Source: Calcarisporiella thermophila CBS 279.70
Taxonomy: Eukaryota; Calcarisporiellomycota
Length of the DNA stretch: 64,000 nucleotides
Assembly: GCF_041956535.1 (NCBI RefSeq)
Contig: NW_027192211.1
Coordinates: forward strand, 433,995 to 497,994
Reading direction: 5' to 3'
Shown: positions 57,848-64,000 of the stretch, one piece after another
Numbering within the stretch: the stretch's first letter is position 1
Layout of the letters: every line of letters begins with the position of its first letter
The notes under the pieces: model-generated
Seen by the model: the letters and a program-made list of their open reading frames with translations, nothing else
Told to the model about the DNA's origin: nothing
The model's database searches: none
Translations under genes and position numbers: made by a program

Positions 57848-59111
57848 TTAGTTTGGTTGGGATGTGGAAACGAAGCCATCCTTTTGCAGCCCTAAAAACC
57901 GCAGAGCATTCCCTCCCAGCAGCTTCTCCTTCTCCTCCTCCGATAGCCATTCGCACTCCTCGATCATTTTTCCGGGATGATGTTCCCCGAGCGGGAATGG
58001 ATAGTCAGAACCAAGCACTATTCGATCGATTCCAATTTTCTGGATCAAAAACTTCAGCGTGTCCTCATCATGCACCAACGAGTCCGTCCAGATTCTGTCG
58101 AGCTGCTCGAGAGGAGAGGTTTTAGTGCGAATTGCACAAAGATCCGGTCGAACCTTGAACCCATGCTCGATGCGCCCAAGAGTGCCTGGGAACGACCCGC
58201 CTCCATGGGCGAAGCAAATCTTGAGCTTGGGATAGCGTTCCAGCACGCCGCCAAAGACCAAGGAGCAAATAGCGATCGTGGTCTCGCACGGCATTCCTAT
58301 CAGCCAGGGGAACCAGTACTTTTCCAATCGCCCTTGCATCTTGTTCATATCCCATGGATGCACAAACACAGCCGCCCCTAGCTCTTCGCATGCAGCCCAA
58401 ATAGGTTCAAGCTCTGGCGCATCCAGATTCCAGTCGTTAATGTGGGATCCAATTTGAATCCCGGCCAGGCCCAATTCATTAATGCAACGGCGGAGTTCCT
58501 GCACGGCAAGATCGGGGGCCTGCATTGGGAGAGTGCCGAGCCCAACAAAACGACGAGGATTCTCGGCGCACACCTGTGCGATATGATCGTTTAGATAGCG
58601 AGCGAGATCCAAGGTATGCTCAGGCTTCGCAGAGTATGCAAACATGACGGGCACAGTGGAGAGAACCTAGATGAAAAAGAGTTTTCAATTTCATCAGAAA
58701 AAAAGGACCATCAATACGCCAGAATGGATACACCACCTGCACATCAACTTCAGTTTGGCTCATTTCGATTAATCGCTCTTTAGAGGACCAGCAATTGCAC
58801 TCCACCTCTCTGAAGAGCTTGCCGTCAAGCATCATCCTCGCTTTTCCCTATAAAACATTCGAGTTAATGATCCAAGCGTAGTGGATGAAAACTGAGCGAT
58901 GCCTTACTGATTCCTGATGCTCCATATTAATCCACCCTCCGTAGCCATAACGCTTGTTAAGATCGGGCCAGTGTTTGGGAAGTATGTGCCTAAAATGTCA
59001 TATGTGTCAGTGAAAAATAGGCGATGGAATGGAAAAGGGAGAGTAATAAAATAAAGACGAAAGTTTACGTGTGTAGATCTATCTTGAGATATTTTCGCTT
59101 GTTAGTGCTCA
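57848..59111 (-). CDS. ACMSD: 2-amino-3-carboxymuconate-6-semialdehyde decarboxylase
   Basis: This zinc amidohydrolase-fold enzyme decarboxylates ACMS in the kynurenine pathway, steering tryptophan carbon to picolinate/glutaryl-CoA instead of quinolinate and NAD. Four exons. The first ends KYLKIDLHT and the second starts HILPKHWPDLNKRYGYGGW, so splicing makes the metal-binding HxH. Then come MMLDGKLFREVECNCW, FAYSAKPEHTLDLARYL, PRRFVGLGTLPMQAPDLAVQ, AAVFVHPWDMNKMQGRLEKY, WFPWLIGMPCETTIAICS, KICFAHGGGSFPGTLGRIEH and GSDYPFPLGEHHPGK. Expected zinc ligands (HxH, His of FAHGGG, Asp of SDYPF) and the active-site His of LVHDED are all present. About 345 residues against 336 in human. Similarity to animal ACMSD is high over the whole length, well above that to fungal decarboxylases of the wider amidohydrolase-2 family. 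Confidence 0.92.
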
Positions 59112-59650
59112 TTTTGAGAGAAAGTGGTAAAGTGAGAAGAGGGGAGGGCGTCCGTGAGAAAATTGGAGGCTTTGTCTTCTTTGTTTAAGATAGGTAGGGG
59201 CAGATTGGTAGCAGTCACAATAAGGTCTTCACGGGCTCTGGAATTTAAATTGTATAATACGTTCCATTGGAGAGGCCAAGAAATCACAGAGAGAAGGGAT
59301 AAGCGCTCTCGAATGTTCGCCCAGCCATTAGATTTAGAATTTTAGATAGTAGCTGCGGGATTCTGTGGTATTTCACCATTACACAGCTCCCTAGGTTTCT
59401 TAATTTGCCAGATTTCATGGAAATGAAATGGAGCGAGCTGGGCGAATAAATAGAGAGAGCCATACAAACTTGGCTAGTCGAGGCGTGTACAGAAGGAAAA
59501 TGGAATAAGCTGAAAGATAAAACACGTTTTACCTCTAAAACATACACACTCACATCTCGCCATTGCTCATCTCTCCCCATTTTCCCTTCACTAACTATCA
59601 CACGGCTTGCCCTCATTTCAACATCACAAAAGCATACGTCAACTTAAGCC
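59112..59650. other. Divergent intergenic region, ACMSD / LEA2 protein
   Basis: 539 bases between outward-facing starts. Contains both promoters. No gene seen. Confidence 0.4.
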
Positions 59651-60640
59651 ATGTCAGAGCCAAATGCATATCAAACACATCCCACACCCCATCCAAGCTC
59701 CAACGTGACCCCGACCCCTGCCGAGGATCACCAGTATTCAGCCTCCTCCGATCTTGAAAAGAGCAACCTTAGTGCCAATGCCAATACCAAACGGCGATGT
59801 CCAGCCTGTTGTTATAATCCGTGTCCGCGATGCTGCGGGTACTGTCCCGTGTGGCTTCGTTGGTCCAGCATCACATGTTGCATTCTAATTATCTTGACGG
59901 CCATTGTTCTTGCGATTCTGTTCGGAACGACGTTCCGCCAGCCAGAGGTCAAGTTCTTGGGGCTGGGCCCGAATCCAAATGGCGCACAGCTCTACGTGGT
60001 GAATGGAACAAGATTTAGCATTAATGTAGGCCTCGTTATGCAAGTGGTGAACCCAAACATTGCGGGGGCGAAGTTTTCTATGATAAAAGCCCAAGTAAAT
60101 ACCGAGTTTCTGTCTTTGTTTCATATCTTCCATTTATATTCCCTCCCAACGCCTCCTTTCTTCCTCCTCTCTGCGCCCTCCCACTTATCCCCCTCTCTGC
60201 TTTTTTGTCTTAGGCAAAATATCCTGATCCACGAGACCCTTCGGCCCCGGGATTCCCCGCGGGAGGCGGCAACCTCACCGACGTCAACATCGGATCCCAT
60301 AGCAACACCACGTTCGTGTTCCCATTCTCCGTCGACTACGACCCCACCATCGATCAAAACAAGGTCATGCTCCGCGATATTGCCGATCGATGCGGCCTAC
60401 TGGGCTCGCCCAAGCGACCGCTCCAGATCAAATACGACCTGACGCTGTTCGTTCACTTGCTGGTGGCGACGATTTCGCCGACCATTCCACTAAGCACCTC
60501 GCTGGACTGTCCGATCCAGGTAAGCAAAGCTCATAGATTATCCGGCTGCAAATCGAGCGGAAGAACTGATCCACGCTTTTTTATAATTCCCCATCCAGAA
60601 CGGCCAGTTGCCCGGAATTGACTCATTGCCACAGCGCTAA
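59651..60640 (+). CDS. Single-pass membrane protein with LEA2-like domain
   Basis: ATG 59651 starts a Pro/Thr/Ser-rich cytosolic tail, followed by a Cys-rich juxtamembrane segment (RRCPACCYNPCPRCCGYCP), likely palmitoylated. One hydrophobic helix (ITCCILIILTAIVLAILFG) comes next. The outer part has the beta-rich LEA2 pattern: FSINVGLVMQVVNPNIAGAK, then after an intron GGGNLTDVNIGSHSNTTFVF, IADRCGLLGS and QIKYDLTLFVHLLVATISPT. The last short exon encodes NGQLPGIDSLPQR. Three exons; about 275 residues. Proteins of this plan (tail, Cys-rich, one helix, LEA2) are common in zygomycete fungi and related in fold to plant NHL/LEA2 proteins. The function is unknown; membrane stress or a lipid-binding role is suggested by the fold. 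Confidence 0.75.
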
Positions 60641-61001
60641 AATGGGTTTGACATGTGGTTGCCTTTATAATTCCGAGTTAATATGGCAAAATAAATCTCG
60701 CAATAATAACTCTAATAAAGTCAGCGGCTAAGTCAGGGTGAAGCATCGATTTGTCAGAAACCCGGTTTCCTTAGATGGAAGCCCGGACAAAATTTTCTAT
60801 GAACTACTCGGATGAATAATTACCAAATTTCCCGGTTTAGCAAAATCTATTCCGATGACCGAGAAGTGCGCGACCATGACTGAGCAAAAGGGTGTCTTCT
60901 ATTACTGTTATTTAAGCGAAGCTCATGCTCTCCGCCTCTCACTTTTTCTTTTTGGTTGAACTTCCAAACCATCAAAAAACAAGATTAAAATTCATCGCGT
61001 A
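60641..61001. promoter_or_regulatory. Upstream region of the first zinc-finger microprotein gene
   Basis: Contains a TTATTTAAG TATA-like element at about 60909, a T/C-rich tract (about 60938-60955) and a CAAACCATCAAAAAACAAG leader just before the ATG, as in many fungal promoters. No other gene. Confidence 0.4.
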
Positions 61002-61088
61002 ATGGAGCGCAACACTTGTAAACAATGTGGGCAAGGCCCATTCCAGAGCTGGCAGGACTTCCTCGCCCACCGTTGCAAGCCACCTTAG
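61002..61088 (+). CDS. Microprotein with a single zinc-finger-like motif (28 aa)
   Basis: A complete ATG-to-TAG frame of 28 residues: MERNTCKQCGQGPFQSWQD then FLAHRCKPP. Almost the whole peptide is one finger: C-x2-C-x13-H, followed by Cys two residues on (HRC), with Phe and Leu at the usual core positions of a C2H2/C2HC finger. It is preceded by a TATA-like element, a pyrimidine tract and an A-rich leader, and AATAAA follows at about 61465, so a transcript is likely. The finger resembles the one in the next gene (62012-62263). Too short for homology to settle function. It may be a protein-interaction microprotein, or a chance frame in a non-coding RNA. Confidence 0.45.
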   Translation: MERNTCKQCGQGPFQSWQDFLAHRCKPP

Positions 61089-62011
61089 GCCGTCGCTTTT
61101 GGAGATGGAAAATTGCCTTCTCCATTCTCCCTCAATACTTCTTTCTCAAGACTTGACTTCTCCAATGCAAGCTAATCTTAATTCTGAATGGAACTGATAC
61201 CTGAACGATTCCGACGAATGCGGCTTTCGCCTCTCCCGGCCACCAGTATTATTAAGACATATTTCAAACATTTTTATCTGATTCCGAAAATGTTGTGGCT
61301 GGTGTTGTGATGCTTTGTATCATTATTTTTCTATAATGTGCAGCCTTGGCAAATTACAGCCATCTCATGGGCTTGATCCTTATTCTCATTTTGCTTGTAT
61401 TTCTGCATGGCCATGGTCCATGACTTTTCTTTTGCTCTATATATGTTTCCATATTTGTTTTTCATAATAAACTCCCTCAGGGTTGGGATGCTTTGATTTT
61501 TTTCCTGCTTACCGCGCGTTCCCGAAAGGTCCGGTGCTATTTTTGACTAAGAAACAATCAGATAATAGGCATACGTAAATATCCGATATAAAAAAAAGAA
61601 GATTCACGTAGCGTCACTAATGCAAAACTGCCCCATTAGGCAATTCCTTGATCATCTGCAGCTGACGTCTACGGCCACACGTAAATTTCAGAACTCAAAA
61701 GAGTGTCAATGCCTGACGAAACCCAACGCAAGTTGATCGTAGTGGTTGTCATACTTTATCACACCTCCTTCCGAAAGTAAAAATTAAACGAAAAATAGAA
61801 ACAAGTATGGAGGAGTCACCGTCATCTTCTCCTGCTTATATTCTTGGCAATTGAGGTGCTTATTTCTGTTCCGTCTTTTTTCTCTTCTGCTCATCCTTCT
61901 TAGCCTCCCAATTCCATTGAATCCCATTGCTTATAAATAACAGCACCATTTGCGTCTCGTCATCCCATACTTATATACCCTGTGGTTTTCACCATTACCA
62001 AGCAATCAACA
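61089..62011. other. Spacer between the two microprotein genes
   Basis: Carries the 3' part of the first transcript, with AATAAA near 61465, and the promoter of the second. No other coding region seen. Confidence 0.4.
61932..61939 (+). promoter_or_regulatory. TATA box of the second zinc-finger microprotein gene
   Basis: TATAAATA about 75 bases upstream of the ATG at 62012, followed by a C/A-rich leader (CCAAGCAATCAACAATGG). It is one of the clearest consensus TATA elements in the window. Confidence 0.6.
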
Positions 62012-62263
62012 ATGGCATACCTTATCCGCGAGTCCCCGAAGCTGTCAAACTGCGAGAGCGAAGAGTGGGTTTGTCCGTGGTGTTTAAAGCGGTACTTATT
62101 TCCGCGCTGGTCGCCTCTTTTTTCATTATGAATTACTCATTGGCGTCCTTCGTCCTTACTAACGCGAGGTTTTTTTTGCGTTTGTTTGTTAATTCATAGC
62201 TTCTGGTCTGTGGAGGAATTAAACTGGCATATTGTTCGGTTACATGATGGACATTGGGGTTGA
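62012..62263 (+). CDS. Microprotein with one C2H2 zinc finger (47 aa, two exons)
   Basis: Exon one 62012-62091 encodes MAYLIRESPKLSNCESEEWV then CPWCLK. A 108-base intron (62092-62199) has a GTACTT donor, a perfect TACTAAC branch sequence, a T-run and a CATAG acceptor. Exon two encodes FWSVEELNWHIVRLHDGHWG and ends at TGA 62263. The junction (CG|C, Arg) creates an exact classical finger, C-x2-C-x12-H-x4-H: CPWCLKRFWSVEELNWH then IVRLH. Neither exon alone contains a finger, so the match after splicing is strong support for the model. The promoter has a good TATA box and leader. There is no other domain. Function unknown; single-finger microproteins may bind proteins rather than DNA. Confidence 0.6.
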
Positions 62264-62845
62264 ATTGCCTCCGAATCGCTCGAGCTTTCGAATTACATGA
62301 CCTGTTAGACGCCTTATCCTTAATTCTATACTATCCATCGGTGGTTATATACATACGACAAAGGTTTTGAATATTAGTACACGAACTCTTTTGAGAATCT
62401 TTATTTTATAGCCTTCTTTTTTCCTTCGGCATATTCTTATATACCCATATAATAACAATTGCTCGTGTTGATCTGATATGAAGCATTTTTTTTTCTTGTT
62501 TTCCAATCCAATTGTTTTCTATTGTTTTGTATATATAACAGCAACAATCTGTTTTATTTCTACTCATTTTGTCATTTTGTATGTGTGCGTGCCTCTTTTT
62601 TTAATAGAAATATAAATTGCTTGATTTTTTCTTTTCCAAGCACTTTCTGTATTCTTTACTTCTTTGGTCTTCTTTTCTTTGGCTGCCAAGTTTTTCGCCT
62701 AGAAGAGAGTTGAGTGGCAAAACATCAAAGCCACTGTTGAGGGTGGCTGTGGCCGGCTCATTAGGACTAGATAAAATTTTTGGAGCATCGATTTCTGCGC
62801 TGATTGACAGCGAGACATTGGAAAAAGCAGGACTAGAGGGAAACC
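62264..62845. other. Intergenic T-rich upstream region of UBC9
   Basis: T-rich spacer with the probable UBC9 promoter and 5'UTR. No other gene supported. Confidence 0.4.
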
Positions 62846-63697
62846 ATGTCGGGTATATGTCTAGCTCGCTTACAACAGGAGCGCAAGGATTGGCGCAAAA
62901 ATCATCCTTATGTGAGTGCCCGATTGAGTTACTACATGTAAAAGGCTGCAGTTCCTGAATGCGACCTTTCATGAATAGGGATTCTATGCTCGGCCGGCAA
63001 AGAAGGAGGACGGGACACTGGATCTTATGAACTGGCACTGCGGAATACCAGGAAAGAGTGGGGTAGGCTTAGCTAGCTCTCTTTTATCACCCTAGATAGT
63101 CTACTAAAAGCGGATTGTTTTATTTGGGAGCAGACTTCATGGGAGAATGGTATTTTCAAGCTGCAAATGATTTTTACTGAAGGTAAATAATCGACCTCTA
63201 CACCCTCCTTTCCATGAAGCATTGGATAATAATGTTTGTTTTTTCCCTTTTTCTTCATTGTTTATATCAGAATACCCGAGTCGGCCTCCCAAATGTATGC
63301 GTACACTCCCTAAAGGAAGAATGTACAATCCATTTACCACCGACTTTTCTCAACTAGGTAAATTCACGCCTCCGCTCTTCCACGTCAATGTTTACCCGTC
63401 GGGCACGGTGTGTCTCTCTATTCTTAATGAGGAGGAGGGATGGAAGCCTGCCATTACAATCCGACAAATACTCTTGGGAATTCAGGATCTCCTAGACTCT
63501 CCTAACATGGACAGCCCTGCTCACCCTGATGCATACGCATTATATAGGTAAGCAAATATCCCCAATGAGAGCTATTGGAAAATTTCAAGTGGTCCTTTAA
63601 GAGCTGGTTTATCGAAACGGTTTGTGTGTATAGACGTGACCGGGATGCATATGACAAAAGAATTCGACAGCAGGCGAGGGAGAATGCGCAGCAATAG
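62846..63697 (+). CDS. UBC9: SUMO-conjugating enzyme UBC9
   Basis: UBC9 takes SUMO from the E1 and passes it to substrates, mainly in the nucleus. Six exons: [20 protein letters not shown] then [22 protein letters not shown] then [53 protein letters not shown] with the catalytic Cys in TVCLS, then [20 protein letters not shown]; and [13 protein letters not shown]. The 63-base intron 63295-63357 (GTATGC...CAACTAG) contains no stop and is a multiple of three, so an unspliced read adds 21 residues between PPKC and KF. Spliced length is about 158 residues, exactly usual. The HPN motif before the active Cys is HVN (CAC GTC AAT), unlike the family consensus. All else is canonical. Confidence 0.93.
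63295..63357 (+). other. 63-base stop-free intron in UBC9
   Basis: GTATGC...CTAG, 21 codons long, no stop in frame. Removal restores the canonical PPKC-KF junction of UBC9. Confidence 0.85.
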
Positions 63698-64000
63698 GTT
63701 TTTTTTTAAATTTGCCACGCTACTTTTTTTTCTTGTTAAATAAGAACTTTACTATCTTTCCACCTGGCGTTTATTCAATTTAATTCACTTGAGACTTAAA
63801 GAAGAAAACTCCTTTTATCTTTGATTTTATCTCTTCCCCTTGCTGAGAAAGGCTAATTCGAGTCGGCAGCGAATATGGCCACTAGTTTCCTATTGTCTGA
63901 TAGCTATGATGCTCTACGTATGTAGAAGTTTAATTTCCCGAAGTCAATGGCCCGCCCGACCTTTTCCAACCAACTTAAAGTCATTTGCAAGCTCGAAAAG
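63698..64000. other. 3' flank of UBC9 to window end
   Basis: T-rich sequence with the probable UBC9 polyadenylation region. No gene recognised. Confidence 0.4.

Overview
The window is a eukaryotic nuclear segment, most likely from an early-diverging (zygomycete-type) filamentous fungus. Genes are split by short introns, mostly about 43-110 bases, with GT-AG ends and CTAAC/CTGAC-like branch sites, and they are packed tightly on both strands. Fungal markers are an RTG2-type Ppx/GppA protein, a succinate/fumarate carrier (SFC1), a Zap1-like zinc-finger regulator, an Sfi1 centrin-binding protein and a fungal LEA2-type membrane protein. They sit beside genes lost from yeasts but kept in animals or basal fungi: UBE2O, BORCS5, ACMSD, a CDGSH protein and a NEPRO/RMP1-like protein. 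The species cannot be named from the sequence alone. No prokaryotic features, operons, CRISPR arrays, transposase or reverse transcriptase genes were recognised.

Layout. 1-8 kb, all minus: 5' part of methylcrotonoyl-CoA carboxylase beta, Ku70, a seven-helix receptor and a tail-anchored protein. 8.3-19 kb: a GRIP golgin divergent from UBE2O, then a small coiled-coil gene divergent from the NSUN2/Trm4 tRNA methyltransferase. 19-25 kb: a gene-poor AT-rich stretch with three small secreted-protein genes and a 54-bp perfect palindrome. 25-30 kb: SFC1 and a NEPRO/RMP1-like gene. 30.8-39 kb: a GC-richer block with a Zap1-like factor, a mucin-like GPI-anchored protein and a 1033-residue coiled-coil protein. 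39-47 kb, minus: heat-shock factor, BORCS5 and a branched-chain ketoacid dehydrogenase kinase. 47-55.6 kb: SFI1 divergent from RTG2, then a small unknown gene. 55.9-60.6 kb: an NSUN3/4-type methyltransferase divergent from a CDGSH protein, ACMSD, and a LEA2 membrane protein. 61-63.7 kb: two tiny single-zinc-finger genes and UBC9.

Themes. There is no operon, but functions recur: leucine catabolism (MCC beta and BCKD kinase), RNA cytosine-5 methylation (two NSUN enzymes), ubiquitin/SUMO conjugation (UBE2O and UBC9), vesicle and lysosome positioning (golgin, BORCS5) and stress or metal transcription control (HSF, Zap1-like). Several neighbours share divergent promoters of only 100-190 bp.

Most noteworthy. 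(1) Two adjacent microprotein genes, each with one C2H2-type finger. (2) A UBC9 whose conserved HPN motif reads HVN. (3) Stop-free, multiple-of-three introns beside the active sites of both E2 genes. (4) Two genes (BORCS5, RTG2) whose start codon is immediately followed by an intron. (5) The 54-bp palindrome. Gene models are my manual splicing by homology and consensus sites; internal exon borders are less certain than gene identities.
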